DNA of 64,000 bases from Candidatus Kuenenia stuttgartensis. Its GTDB lineage: Bacteria > Planctomycetota > Planctomycetia > Planctomycetales > Planctomycetaceae. Below the pieces are notes generated by a model, which did not search any database, was not told where the DNA came from, and worked only from the letters and a program-made list of their open reading frames with translations. The stretch spans positions 24,741-88,740 of the forward strand of contig CAMAVB010000003.1 in NCBI GenBank assembly GCA_945861465.1. The letters are read 5' to 3'. Positions 17,821-27,419 of this stretch are shown here, in pieces; within the stretch, counting starts at the first letter, position 1, and every line of letters starts with the position of its first letter. The translations under genes were made by a program, and so were the position numbers.

Positions 17821-18840
17821 ATGTCCCATTTTTTGCCTGAAATTCGGACCACTGCTGTCGGCGTTCTGCTGGCGCTGTTGCTATCGAGTCCATTGGTTGC
17901 CCAGGGCCAGACGCCGATTAAGGCGGAAGAAGCACGAATGCAGATCATTCGTGAGGTCCCGATTTCCACAGAAGTCACAGGCAAGCTGGAGAGCGTAAGT
18001 CCGGGCAAGGAAGGGCTGTACGTAAAGCAGGGTGACCTGATGATTGAGGTCGCAGATGACTTGATTCGGAAGGAGGTGGCTGAGGCGCAAATGAAGTCCG
18101 ACTCGGTCGTGGAAATTGAGTTTGCCGTGGTCGCGCTCGACAAGGCGGAGATCGATCTGAAGACGCGTGTCGAGGCAAACCTGAAGTACGCATCATTCAG
18201 TGAAAACGAAATTCGGCAAACGGAGCTGGAAGTCAAGAAGACGAAGGCGTCGCTTGCGAAGGCTCGTGAAGACAAAGAGATTCTCGGCCTGACACTGGAA
18301 ACCAAGGCGGCTCAATTAGCTCAGTATCAGGTCTATGCACCGTTTGATGGGTTAGTCACAAAAATTCATCGCTGGCCGGGGCAAAGTGTTCGACCCGGCG
18401 ATCCGGTGATCACGATCACAGACATGTCGTTGCTCCGTGCAGTGTTGAAGGTCGATTATAAACGCCGCGAAGCAGTCTTCGTCGGCGATTCAGTCGAAAT
18501 CAGGATCGACACCACAGGAAAATCAATTAAGCCGGAAGCCACAGAATTTGAGCCGGACCGACGGACGTCGATCGACAAGGATAATCAGGCTGCGGATCTA
18601 TTCGAACGTGGTGGACCATTCGCCCCGGAACCAGTTTTCCCCGCACTGGCACAGGAAGAGGATGAAGTCTTCATCGGCACGATTGAATTGATACGTCCCC
18701 TGGTGGACCAGAAATCCAAAGTGCTTTATCTCAACGTGGATGTGAATGTGCCAAATCGTCAGGACAAGTACGGACGCTGGCTGCTGTTGCAAGGTCTGCC
18801 TGTTGAAGCCACGATCATACCTGAGAAGCGTGCAGAATGA
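17821..18840 (+). CDS. Membrane-fusion / periplasmic adaptor protein (HlyD-like)
   Basis: A 339-residue exported adaptor with a signal peptide (TTAVGVLLALLLSSPLVAQ). The order is a first lipoyl half (ISTEVTGKLESVSPGKEGLYVKQGDLMIEV), a long alpha-helical hairpin (residues 75-150), the second lipoyl half (VYAPFDGLVTKIHRWPGQSVRPGDPVITI) and a beta-barrel domain. These proteins bridge an inner-membrane transporter or protease to the periplasm. Start: ATG 17821 rather than the GTG three bases before. Its stop overlaps the next gene's start (ATGA), so the two are translationally coupled. Confidence 0.88.
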   Translation: MSHFLPEIRTTAVGVLLALLLSSPLVAQGQTPIKAEEARMQIIREVPISTEVTGKLESVSPGKEGLYVKQGDLMIEVADDLIRKEVAEAQMKSDSVVEIEFAVVALDKAEIDLKTRVEANLKYASFSENEIRQTELEVKKTKASLAKAREDKEILGLTLETKAAQLAQYQVYAPFDGLVTKIHRWPGQSVRPGDPVITITDMSLLRAVLKVDYKRREAVFVGDSVEIRIDTTGKSIKPEATEFEPDRRTSIDKDNQAADLFERGGPFAPEPVFPALAQEEDEVFIGTIELIRPLVDQKSKVLYLNVDVNVPNRQDKYGRWLLLQGLPVEATIIPEKRAE

Positions 18841-21248
18841 GTTCCGGCAACATGGTCGCTTCCAATCAGCGACCCATTCCTTTACGAAAACGTGCGGACC
18901 TTGTCGTTGCCAAAATTGATTATCTTGGCGTTGGCTATCAGGTCATCAAGGACCCAATTGCGCTGAAGTATCATCGGCTGCAGATTGAGCAGTATCGGAT
19001 TCTGGAACTGCTCGACGGCGTACGCAGTCTGGAAGCAGTCCGGGACGATTTGAAGTTTGAATTTCCAACACTGCAGATCACGCTCAGCGACATTCAACAA
19101 CTGATCACCGACCTGCATCGCAAGGGACTGGTGGTCAGCAATCGCGTAGGGCAGGGGGCCGCAGTCGTCCGGGAACGCCAGAAGACGCGCAAGGAAAAAA
19201 TCAAGCAGACGATGATGAGTCTGCTTTCCCTGCGGCTGCCGGGCTGGGATCCGGAACGGACGCTGCGTGGAATGCTTCCGTTTGTAAGCTGGTTGTTTCA
19301 TCCGTTCGTTGCCACGTTGTGCATCATGTTTGTGATATCATCGTGGCTGGTTCTGGGTGCGAATCTGGAAGTGTTTCGCAGTAAACTCCCAGAATTTCAA
19401 AGCTTCTTCGGCTGGCCCAACCTGATGTATTTGTGGGTCACACTGGGCGTGGCCAAGATCATCCATGAATTCGGCCACGGCATCAGTTGCGTGTATTACG
19501 GCAGCGAATGCCACGAAATGGGAGTCATGCTGCTGGTGTTCAGTCCGTGCCTGTATTGTGATGTCACAGATTCGTGGATGATGCGGAACAAGTGGCATCG
19601 AATTATCATCGGTGCCGCCGGGATGTATATCGAAGTGATCCTGTCGGGTGTCGCCATCTACGTCTGGTGGCTGACGGAATCCGGGATGTTGCATTACCTG
19701 GCGCTCAACACGTTTTTTGTGACGACAATTACAACGGTCATCTTTAACCTGAACCCACTGATGCGGTTCGACGGTTATTACATGATGAGTGACTTTCTGG
19801 AGATTCCGAATCTCCGTCAGAAGTCGGAAAAACTGCTCCGCGAAGCGTTTTCCTGGTACTGCCTTGGAATCGAATCAAAGCCCGATCCGTTCATGCCGGA
19901 AACCGGTCGAGCCTGGTTCGTCACCTACGCGATTGCGGCTTGGTTGTATCGCTGGGTGATTCTGGTTTCGATCAGTATGTTTCTGTATACGGTGCTCAAA
20001 CCTTATGATCTGCAGAGCATCGGGATTTCGGTCATGATCTTTTCCATGGCCGGGATTGTCTTCAGCATGTTTCGCAGTATTTACCAAATCATTGCCACAC
20101 CTCGGATGGAACCCATGAGCAAAACAAAAATTGCCATTTCATCGCTGCTTTTTGGTGGTGTCGTCTACGTGGCTTTCAGCACACCGATTCCCTGGTATCA
20201 CGAAGCCCCTTGCTTTCTGGAACCTCAGGACGTCGTGATGGTTCCGGCACCTGTGAACGGCATGATTCTGGATCCTGACGAATACCGCAAACAGTACGAT
20301 GAATTGCTCAAATTCCAGGTGAACGCGAGAAAATCGGCGGTTGAAATTGCAGTTCCATTGGAACCGGACAAGCTCATGATCGACCCTGCAAAACTGGATC
20401 TACTGAAGGGGCTTCCGACCCCCGCTGAGTATGATCGCATTCCCCGCAATGGTGAAACTGTCGCGGTCGATGATGTCATCGTGATCCTCGAAAGTCCAGA
20501 CGATCTGAGAAGACATGATGAACTCCTCCAGCACGTATTCAACTGGGTCTTCCGCACTCAGGAAATTCGTCAATACATCATCAACGAAGATCCTGCGAGT
20601 GAAGGCGTAGCGATTGCAGAAGCGCTGGAACTGGAACAACAGATTCAGAAAACCGTGCGTCTGAACCTGCAACGTGTGGTCCGCGCGACAACGGCAGGAA
20701 CACTCGTTGCCGCCAGGCGTGTGCCGGAACCACCGCGGAATGAAGTCGATGCGATGAAACTGGGGCGCTGGACGGGAACGCCGCTGGATCCTGAGAACGG
20801 CGGGTGCCTGATTGAAGCCGGGCAGGAAATAGCAAGCATCGCGCCTTCAGAAAGACTGCACGCAGTGATGTACATCGATCAGGGTGACCGGGATGATCTG
20901 CAGGACGAAATGCCGCTGGAAATTAAGTTGGATCACCTGGCGAATATCACCTTTCTGACGCGCGTGGACTTGATTTCCCCGAAGGGTGAAGTCATGGCTC
21001 CGGAATCTCTGACGACCCGCTTTCACGGGCCCCTGGCAACGAAGGCCAATCAGCAAGGGCAGGAACAACTGGCCAGCACGGCCTATCGTGCAATCGCTGA
21101 ACTCTACTTTGCCGAAGGAAGTACTCAGCCCGAATCTCAACTCCTGAAGCCGGGGATGAGGGGGAATGGGCGTTTTATCATTTCCAACCGCACAGCGGCG
21201 TACTGGATGTGGCGTTATGTCTGCGAAACGTTCCGTTTTCGTGTCTAA
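18837..21248 (+). CDS. PqqD / M50 metalloprotease / HlyD fusion membrane protein
   Basis: An 803-residue multi-domain protein. Residues 1-110 form a PqqD-like winged-helix domain (EQYRILELLDGVRSLEAV). Next comes a multi-span membrane region with the site-2-protease zinc motif HEFGHG at about residue 210 and the third ligand in NPLMRFDGYY at about 311. Residues 440-800 hold two lipoyl/barrel-like parts of HlyD type, including VPAPVNGMIL. M50 proteases cut substrates within the membrane. This fusion is often annotated as hemolysin D or M50 peptidase in planctomycetes. The partner adaptor is the coupled upstream gene; the pair may form an export or processing machine. The substrate is unknown. 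Confidence 0.85.
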   Translation: MSSGNMVASNQRPIPLRKRADLVVAKIDYLGVGYQVIKDPIALKYHRLQIEQYRILELLDGVRSLEAVRDDLKFEFPTLQITLSDIQQLITDLHRKGLVVSNRVGQGAAVVRERQKTRKEKIKQTMMSLLSLRLPGWDPERTLRGMLPFVSWLFHPFVATLCIMFVISSWLVLGANLEVFRSKLPEFQSFFGWPNLMYLWVTLGVAKIIHEFGHGISCVYYGSECHEMGVMLLVFSPCLYCDVTDSWMMRNKWHRIIIGAAGMYIEVILSGVAIYVWWLTESGMLHYLALNTFFVTTITTVIFNLNPLMRFDGYYMMSDFLEIPNLRQKSEKLLREAFSWYCLGIESKPDPFMPETGRAWFVTYAIAAWLYRWVILVSISMFLYTVLKPYDLQSIGISVMIFSMAGIVFSMFRSIYQIIATPRMEPMSKTKIAISSLLFGGVVYVAFSTPIPWYHEAPCFLEPQDVVMVPAPVNGMILDPDEYRKQYDELLKFQVNARKSAVEIAVPLEPDKLMIDPAKLDLLKGLPTPAEYDRIPRNGETVAVDDVIVILESPDDLRRHDELLQHVFNWVFRTQEIRQYIINEDPASEGVAIAEALELEQQIQKTVRLNLQRVVRATTAGTLVAARRVPEPPRNEVDAMKLGRWTGTPLDPENGGCLIEAGQEIASIAPSERLHAVMYIDQGDRDDLQDEMPLEIKLDHLANITFLTRVDLISPKGEVMAPESLTTRFHGPLATKANQQGQEQLASTAYRAIAELYFAEGSTQPESQLLKPGMRGNGRFIISNRTAAYWMWRYVCETFRFRV

Positions 21249-21453
21249 TGCCCCCCAAAAAAGGCGTCGGACTTCCGGATTGCAGAAAAGTCCGGGGATT
21301 GCACGCTTCTGAAGATCCGGGAATACACGACGGGCTTTCGTTTGGGTATCCTGCCGGGCTCGTTTTGGCCGGATGATGTGTCGAGCGGATTGAATTCGCG
21401 GCATCTAGGTTTGAGTTTTGACTGATACCACGCTTGTTTCGTGGCTGGATTCT

Positions 21454-23586
21454 ATGGAAAACCGTCGCCTCTTTACGTTTCTGATGACGTCGTTGCTGTT
21501 CATGATTCTCTGGGGGCAGTACCTCCAGCCGAAGTTCTTTCCGGAGAAGAAGAAGCCCAAAGTTGCAGATCAACAGATCGCGGACGCGGCGAAGGCGGAT
21601 CTTCAGCAGGCAATCGTCGCAGAAGTCAGCGATCCTGCCAATCCGCATGCGTCGGCTGACGCCGATCCTGTTCAGCCCGTCGCTGAGCTGATAATTCTGG
21701 ACTATCCGAGTCAGGAATTCACCCTCGGATCCATCGACCCGAAAAGCGGTTACGCTCTGGCCGTTGATCTGACTTCCACTGGAGCGGCGATCGAGAGTGT
21801 GCGGTTGACTTCGCCACAGTTTCGAGATCTGCGGGACGAAACTTTGCAGGCCCGGATCGTGGGAAATACCCCGACACCGGATCGCACGTTTTCAACAGCC
21901 TTCGCCGTCATCGACAAGCAACTTGAAAAGGCCGGACAGACGCTGGAGACGACGAACTGGAAACTGGCGGGAACCGACGAAAACGAAGAAGGCTGCTCAG
22001 CAACGTTTGAATACGAGGCACCGGACAAGTCACTGCGAATTCGCAAGTCGTACACGCTGCCGAAACTCAACCTCACCGGCAAGGCGCTTGAAAAAGCGTG
22101 GCGTGATGATCCCTCATTTTACACACTGCAAGTCGCGATTGAGATGACGAATCTGTCGGACAAGCAGCAGTCAATCGAATACGAAATGCAGGGGCCGGTC
22201 GGTGTCCTGCTGGAGAATCAGGAACATACATCGAAGTACCGCGATATCCACATCGAATTTATTGACGGCACAAAAGGTGCCACGACGACTGCTGATACGG
22301 TCAGAAAGTACGTTAATGATGTCGAGGAAGAAAAAGGTCAAACGCTGCCCCAAAAAGAACAGTTTGATTTCCTGCGGGAAGAAAAAGAATGGACGTCCGC
22401 GTTTCGCTACGCCGGAGTGGACGTGCAATTTTTTGCAGCCCTGATTTCGCCGCTGGATGATCGTCCCGATGAAATTCGGTCAGATGTTTCAACCAAATGG
22501 ATTGAACGCACGTTTCCTGTACTGATCCTGCCCGATCCTGTGGAACCCCGAATGTCCGACGTCAGTATTCGCATGGCGTCCAATCCGGTTGTGCTGCAAC
22601 CGAAAGGTGATGGAGACTCGATCACTCACAAGTTTGCCTTCTTTGTGGGGCCGAAGCGGCGTGAACTTCTCGACCCGGCACCGATGTCGGCCGGTCAGGT
22701 GCTGAATTACGGCTGGTTCGGATTTGTGGCACGGGGCATGCACTATCTGCTGGATACGTTTTATACGTTTGGACTTCCATATTTCCTGGCGATCATTTCG
22801 TTGACGATCCTTGTGCGTGGCCTCATGTTTCCGATTTCCCGCAAGCAGGCCATCAGCGCGGCGCGCATGAAGGAACTGCAGCCAAAGCTGACCGAGCTAA
22901 AAGCAAAATATGCGGACGATCGCGAAAAACTTGCGAAGGCTCAAATGGAATTGTGGCGGAAGCATAAAATCAATCCGATTGGCGGCTGTTTGCCGCTGTT
23001 CCTGCAGATGCCGATTTTCATCGGCCTGTACACAGCGCTCAATTCGGCAGTCGACCTTCGGCAACAGAAGCTGCTGTGGATTAATAACCTTGCCGGGCCT
23101 GATGCTCTGTTTCGCCTGCCGTTTAATGTGCCATTTCTGGGGTATGACTTTAGTGTGCTGCCGCTGTGTACTGTCGGTCTGTTTCTGACACAGCAAAAGA
23201 TGTTCATGCCGCCCGCAACTGATGAGCAGCAGGAAGCTCAGTACAAGATGATGAACATCATGACTTTGTTCATGGGTGTGATGTTCTGGCATCAGCCAGC
23301 CGGGCTGTGTATCTATTTTATCGCGTCGAGTCTGTGGAGTATTGCGGAACGCAAGCTGCTTGGGGCTGGCTCCATGACACCCACGTCCGGTGCTTCGGTC
23401 GAAGTGATTGAACCTGACAACAACTCGAAGCCAGCCGCAAAACCGAAAGCGAATCAGGTTGTCTCACCGGCAGAAGGTCGCAAGGTCCCCGGCTTTCTCA
23501 AGAAGTTGCTCGATGCAGCCCAGAATGCCCGCGATCAGGCCGATCAACAGCGCGAAAAAGAAAGCCGCAAAGGCAAGAAACGCTGA
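21454..23586 (+). CDS. yidC: Membrane protein insertase YidC
   Basis: A 710-residue Oxa1/YidC insertase, which places proteins into the inner membrane with or without SecYEG. The N-terminal helix MENRRLFTFLMTSLLFMILW matches YidC starts, so ATG 21454 is preferred over the TTG at 21418. The large periplasmic P1 domain spans about 60-420. The conserved insertase core begins near 430 (PYFLAIISLTILVRGLMFPISRKQAISAARM), with the NPIGGCLPLFLQMPIFIGLYTAL motif. The C-terminal tail is basic (KESRKGKKR), fitting ribosome contact. The usual rnpA neighbour is absent; a LarA-like gene follows after 7 bases. Confidence 0.96.
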   Translation: MENRRLFTFLMTSLLFMILWGQYLQPKFFPEKKKPKVADQQIADAAKADLQQAIVAEVSDPANPHASADADPVQPVAELIILDYPSQEFTLGSIDPKSGYALAVDLTSTGAAIESVRLTSPQFRDLRDETLQARIVGNTPTPDRTFSTAFAVIDKQLEKAGQTLETTNWKLAGTDENEEGCSATFEYEAPDKSLRIRKSYTLPKLNLTGKALEKAWRDDPSFYTLQVAIEMTNLSDKQQSIEYEMQGPVGVLLENQEHTSKYRDIHIEFIDGTKGATTTADTVRKYVNDVEEEKGQTLPQKEQFDFLREEKEWTSAFRYAGVDVQFFAALISPLDDRPDEIRSDVSTKWIERTFPVLILPDPVEPRMSDVSIRMASNPVVLQPKGDGDSITHKFAFFVGPKRRELLDPAPMSAGQVLNYGWFGFVARGMHYLLDTFYTFGLPYFLAIISLTILVRGLMFPISRKQAISAARMKELQPKLTELKAKYADDREKLAKAQMELWRKHKINPIGGCLPLFLQMPIFIGLYTALNSAVDLRQQKLLWINNLAGPDALFRLPFNVPFLGYDFSVLPLCTVGLFLTQQKMFMPPATDEQQEAQYKMMNIMTLFMGVMFWHQPAGLCIYFIASSLWSIAERKLLGAGSMTPTSGASVEVIEPDNNSKPAAKPKANQVVSPAEGRKVPGFLKKLLDAAQNARDQADQQREKESRKGKKR

Positions 23587-23593
23587 GATTGAT

Positions 23594-24802
23594 ATGCAGC
23601 CGGAATCGATCACCCTCCACAGCGGCAAACTCACTGCGTCCGTTCGTACCGACAGTGTAAAGCTCCTGGTGGCGTGCCGCGAACCATCACAATCAGTCGC
23701 CGAACAATGTCGCGGCGCGCTCCTCGCGCCGCTGGGATTGCCGGAACTTGCACGCTGCGTCGTGCCGGGGGATTCTGTTTCGATTGTCATCGATCCGGAA
23801 ACTCCGCATGTGGTTGAACTGCTGGTCGCCGTGTGCGGACAGTTGCTGTCGGTGTCGGACAATGGAACGGCACTCTCTTTGCTGCTGCCGCCTGATCCGG
23901 CAGGGGCGGGCTGGAATCGACTTATCGCACAAGTGCCACGTCATTTGCAACAGCAACTGACGGTCCATGTCCATGATCCGTCGGCGACAGATCAGTTGAG
24001 TTATCTGGCCAGTTCGGTCGCCGGTGACCGAGTGTATCTGAATCGCAGAATCTCCGACGCTGACTTGTTGGTTACGATCGGGATTGTGTGCTTCGACAGC
24101 CTGCTCGGATATCGGGGAACAACCAGCGGCATCTTTCCATGGTTTTCAGATACGGAGGCGATTCAGCAGGCAAGGACTCAACGACATCCGGAACTCACTC
24201 CGGAACAGCCGCGCCCGTACCGACAACTGGTCGATGAAGTTGGCTGGCTGCTGGGTACTCAGTTTTCCGTCCAGATCGTTCCCAGCCCGGGCGACGCACC
24301 TCTCGCGGTTCTGGCGGGATTGCCGGAAGACGTGATGACTGCCGGCAAAGCCCTGGTCGATCGCGTCTGGCGCGTAAAGCCACATCAGGAAGTCGATGCC
24401 GTTGTGCTGTCAGTGCCGTGCGATGCGTCATCCGGATGGAGACAATTTGGAAATGCCATCGAACTGGCCACCAGACTTGTGCAACCCGATGGACGAATCA
24501 TTGTCGTCGCCGATCTGCCCGTTCCGGAAGGTCCCGGCGCGACCATGCTGCGACGCTGCCAGGATGCTGATGAATTGCTGAAGCCACTGCGCCGGGAACC
24601 TGGTCAGGATGCGGTTGAAATTACACAGCTGATCAACACGCTTCGCCACGCTCGCGTCTATCTCTACAGCAACATGCCGTCGGACATCGTGGAAGAACTT
24701 GGCATCATCGCGATTGAAGACTCCGCCGAACTGCAACGACTTACGACGGCAGCAAAGTCCTGCGTTGCGTTGCCCCATGCTAATTATGCATGGATCGGAT
24801 GA
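23594..24802 (+). CDS. LarA/DUF2088-like protein, catalytic residues apparently lost
   Basis: A 402-residue protein whose layout follows the lactate racemase LarA family. An early strand DSVSIVIDPETPHVVELLVAV stands where LarA has a DxTRP motif. The middle segment NRRISDADLLVTIGIVCFDSLLGYRGTTSGIFPW stands where LarA has the histidine-bearing pH...GYSGG motif. Both key positions are changed, so nickel-pincer catalysis is unlikely. The start at 23594 is 7 bases after the yidC stop, implying co-transcription; the earlier track start would lie within yidC. It may bind a ligand or protein partner. The family assignment is from pattern only. Confidence 0.7.
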   Translation: MQPESITLHSGKLTASVRTDSVKLLVACREPSQSVAEQCRGALLAPLGLPELARCVVPGDSVSIVIDPETPHVVELLVAVCGQLLSVSDNGTALSLLLPPDPAGAGWNRLIAQVPRHLQQQLTVHVHDPSATDQLSYLASSVAGDRVYLNRRISDADLLVTIGIVCFDSLLGYRGTTSGIFPWFSDTEAIQQARTQRHPELTPEQPRPYRQLVDEVGWLLGTQFSVQIVPSPGDAPLAVLAGLPEDVMTAGKALVDRVWRVKPHQEVDAVVLSVPCDASSGWRQFGNAIELATRLVQPDGRIIVVADLPVPEGPGATMLRRCQDADELLKPLRREPGQDAVEITQLINTLRHARVYLYSNMPSDIVEELGIIAIEDSAELQRLTTAAKSCVALPHANYAWIG

Positions 24803-24841
24803 GTCTGTTTATTATCCGTCACGGCCCAAGGCGGCGATTCC

Positions 24842-24970
24842 TGTAGCTTGGACATTCATGTCCGAGGCCTTGCCAGAAAGCGTTCCGCTGACGCAGAGTT
24901 TTTGAGGCACGAAATAATCAGACCAGAGAAAGTCGCACCCAAAAACGACGGACATGAATGTCCATCGTAC
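24842..24970. repeat. Inverted pair of mini-palindromes, family I copies 4 and 5
   Basis: Copy 4 (24842-24866, GGACATTCATGTCCGAG) and copy 5 (24946-24970, CGACGGACATGAATGTCCATCGTAC) lie in opposite orientation about 80 bases apart, between the convergent LarA-like and hydrolase-like genes. Confidence 0.75.
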
Positions 24971-24983
24971 AGCCGCCATGAAC

Positions 24984-25790
24984 TTACACCAGTGCTTCTC
25001 GGTTGATGCAGTTCATAATCCAGTGATCGAGTATCCGGACTTCGCTGCCGGATGGATCGACGGGCTGTTCGGTAAGTTCGAGGTCCACGATTCCTCCGGC
25101 TGACCTGAGAATTCGCACGGATTCCACGCTGCGAGCCAGCATCTCGCCGGGGCAGCTTCGCGAGACGCTCATCAGTACTGGTTTGCCACGCAGGCCCGTC
25201 AGACGCACTGCCTTCATGCAGTCACTTTTGCAGACTGGGTCCAGCAGGATGCCGCCCGCAAACCATTCCGGTCGCTGAGCAAGCATTTGCAGAGCGGCGT
25301 CGGCCCCATACCCGGAACCTGCCAGAAAAATGCGTTCGCTGTGGATGTGAAACGCCTGTCGCAGGCGACATGTTGTGACGTGCAGCAGATCCTGCAAGGG
25401 TACTGACCCAAACTGCAGCGACGATACGTCCCACCGAAATCCGCCCGCAGTTTCATGCATCCGGTTGCCGCGCAACGCCAGCCCGATGTAGTTCTGCGAA
25501 CTGACGGCCGACATCACTTCTTCGAGTTGATCTTCGTCCGTCGCATCGCTGTGAAACCAGACGACGAGCGGATAGGCGTATCCTTCTTCGTAACGTTCGG
25601 GAACGTAGATCGAAACTGGCCAGTCTGATTCTGCAACTGAACCCGAGTACTGTGACGGACAATCAGCAGATTGGCTCCATGATTCGTAAACTTCCCGCAG
25701 CTCTGTCGGAAGCATTTCGAGATCTATGTCCGGCAATAAAGAATCCAGTTCACCTGACGAGAACGACATGCTTCGAACGCGATTAATCAT
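24984..25790 (-). CDS. Alpha/beta-hydrolase-fold protein lacking the nucleophile
   Basis: A 268-residue protein similar in layout to phospholipase/carboxylesterase or feruloyl-esterase-like hydrolases: YPLVVWFHSDATDED as the first core strand, then FLAGSGYGADAALQMLAQRPEWF as the elbow. In active enzymes the elbow reads GxSxG; here G-S-G-Y-G puts glycine at the nucleophile position, and the oxyanion HGG is HSD. It is probably a binding or scaffold protein rather than an enzyme. No signal peptide. Start: ATG 25790 with GGAAG eight bases upstream, preferred over GTG 25799. Confidence 0.75.
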   Translation of the reverse strand: MINRVRSMSFSSGELDSLLPDIDLEMLPTELREVYESWSQSADCPSQYSGSVAESDWPVSIYVPERYEEGYAYPLVVWFHSDATDEDQLEEVMSAVSSQNYIGLALRGNRMHETAGGFRWDVSSLQFGSVPLQDLLHVTTCRLRQAFHIHSERIFLAGSGYGADAALQMLAQRPEWFAGGILLDPVCKSDCMKAVRLTGLRGKPVLMSVSRSCPGEMLARSVESVRILRSAGGIVDLELTEQPVDPSGSEVRILDHWIMNCINREALV

Positions 25791-25910
25791 GTGAAACACT
25801 TCCGTGATTTAGAAAAAAGTATGAGTAGGGGGAGGACACATCAAAACCAGGTACTTGAAGTTCATCCTGAACTTCTCTTGAGCTAACTACTTGATCAACC
25901 CCTGGGCCGA

Positions 25911-26609
25911 TCAGTATTCCGTTCTGGAAATCCCCTGTCTGATTTTGTGCAGAGGAAAGTGCTTTCCAGGACAGGCTGTCGCTTTCACCGAATCATGTCC
26001 CATGAGCCTTTCCGGACTGATCCGATGGCGAGCCGTAAGAACTCTTACCAATGACTTAAGTGAATTCATCTGGGCCTTCGAGGGGTGTGTTTCTTCAAAG
26101 TTGCCGATGAGGCAGATCCCGATTCCGCGAGCGTTAAACAGTTCATTGCCGGAATGAGCCCCATGAATCTGCTCCTTCCAGCGAAACGTCGCCTGCACGG
26201 TACCATCCGGCATTCCCTGACCGTTGCCGATCACAAAATGATAACCAATCCCCAGCCATGGGTTTCCTGCTGCGTCCCTGCGATTCAAGTGTTCCGCGTG
26301 AATCGTCGCTGCACTGCCGGATTCTGTGGCAGAGTGATGAATCACGATGTACTCCCATTCCGTTTCTTCAACTTCTGCCATCCATGTCAGTTTCGAATCC
26401 GTTGGTTTCGTTTTCGTACGTCCTCCGGACAGACCTCGCATGGCCGAACCGGAAATCATCCATGATCGATTTTCCTGAGCCACAACGTGATCCGGAATGC
26501 TCCCGACAATGACCAGCACACAACAGACACCAATCACCACAATCAACCGATGGAAGAGTTTTCGAAAACTGTTCCCGATTTTATGATCGTGATTGATTCT
26601 CTTCGCCAC
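25911..26609 (-). CDS. N-acetylmuramoyl-L-alanine amidase / peptidoglycan recognition family protein
   Basis: A 232-residue Amidase_2/PGRP-type protein predicted to cleave the amide between N-acetylmuramate and the stem peptide. An N-terminal signal or anchor is present (LIVVIGVCCVLVIVGSI). Zinc ligands are visible: IHHSATESG, IHGAHSG and ATACPGKHFP (the cysteine replaces the third histidine, as in T7 lysozyme and PGRPs). The tyrosine of GIGYHFVIGNG is also conserved. Start GTG 26609; no good ribosome binding site is seen. This supports peptidoglycan remodelling in this planctomycete. Confidence 0.88.
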   Translation of the reverse strand: MAKRINHDHKIGNSFRKLFHRLIVVIGVCCVLVIVGSIPDHVVAQENRSWMISGSAMRGLSGGRTKTKPTDSKLTWMAEVEETEWEYIVIHHSATESGSAATIHAEHLNRRDAAGNPWLGIGYHFVIGNGQGMPDGTVQATFRWKEQIHGAHSGNELFNARGIGICLIGNFEETHPSKAQMNSLKSLVRVLTARHRISPERLMGHDSVKATACPGKHFPLHKIRQGISRTEY

Positions 26610-27419
26610 AGTTCAAAGCGCCCGTCCAAAACCTCATCCTCCGTGTTGCTGCCGTCGATGATTTTTTGCAAAGCAGCACCGCAAAGTTGTGAATCCCGCA
26701 CGCGACTCTACAAGGCTCCTGCAAACGTGTCAATGTCCTGTGTTTTCAAGGCATTCAGGTGCGACTTTTGATGGTTTAAGCAGGTTGATTTCACGCGGTC
26801 TGCGCTGACTTTAACGGCGTCTGAAAGGGCCTATAAACTGCCTGAATCGCCTTGATCACCCCAATCGTTACAACCTCAGCGATTTCAGCGTTTTCAGTAC
26901 CCGGCATTTCAATTCCCCTTCAGTTTTGCGACCGGCGGGAACTGACTCGGTGACCGGAATGGCGCTGGCACAGGTCACTGTGCTGAAACTGGCAGAGGGC
27001 AGGAAAACTGCGGGCAGGAAAATGAATGCCGGAAGATTCAGAATGAGATCCGGAGTTTTCGCACGTAGGGTGGGACAAGCGGCAGACAAGCCGCGCCGGC
27101 CCATCGTTCTTGAGTTGCACACATGGTGGGCCGACGTTCGCGTTGCTCGCTGGTCCCGCCCTGCAAGACCTCCGCTTCTCAAAGGGAGCCCGGTCGAAAA
27201 ATAAGAAACACTCTCCCAATCGATCTTGAAATTCACGTTGGAAATGGCGACGATCTCGCCCGCGTTGCAGGTGAGGGTTCCAAATCCTGGCGATTCGTCC
27301 ATGAATCGTCCACAACGGGGTTAAGCCATGTCACACAGTATGCTGCCGTCCGGCTCTCCGGCTTCCTGCGATCGTTGTTTTCGCATCTTCCCGGTCTATG
27401 GCTGAAGGCGTTGCTGCTG
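26610..27419. other. Intergenic region with repeats, no supported gene
   Basis: About 800 bases. The 144-residue minus-strand track ORF reads through a palindrome and has no coding character. Repeated GGGCAGGAAAA motifs occur near 26998-27025 and the family P palindrome is at 27065-27164. Confidence 0.5.
27065..27164. repeat. Palindromic element, family P
   Basis: An imperfect inverted repeat: GTAGGGTGGGACAAGC...CGCCGGCCCA on the left against TGGGCCGACG...GCTGGTCCCGCCCTGC on the right. It resembles family B in layout but differs in sequence. Confidence 0.65.

Noticed and set aside
26868-27302. Minus-strand ORF of 144 residues
   Set aside because: Reads through the family P palindrome, with no start signal and no domain; considered intergenic.
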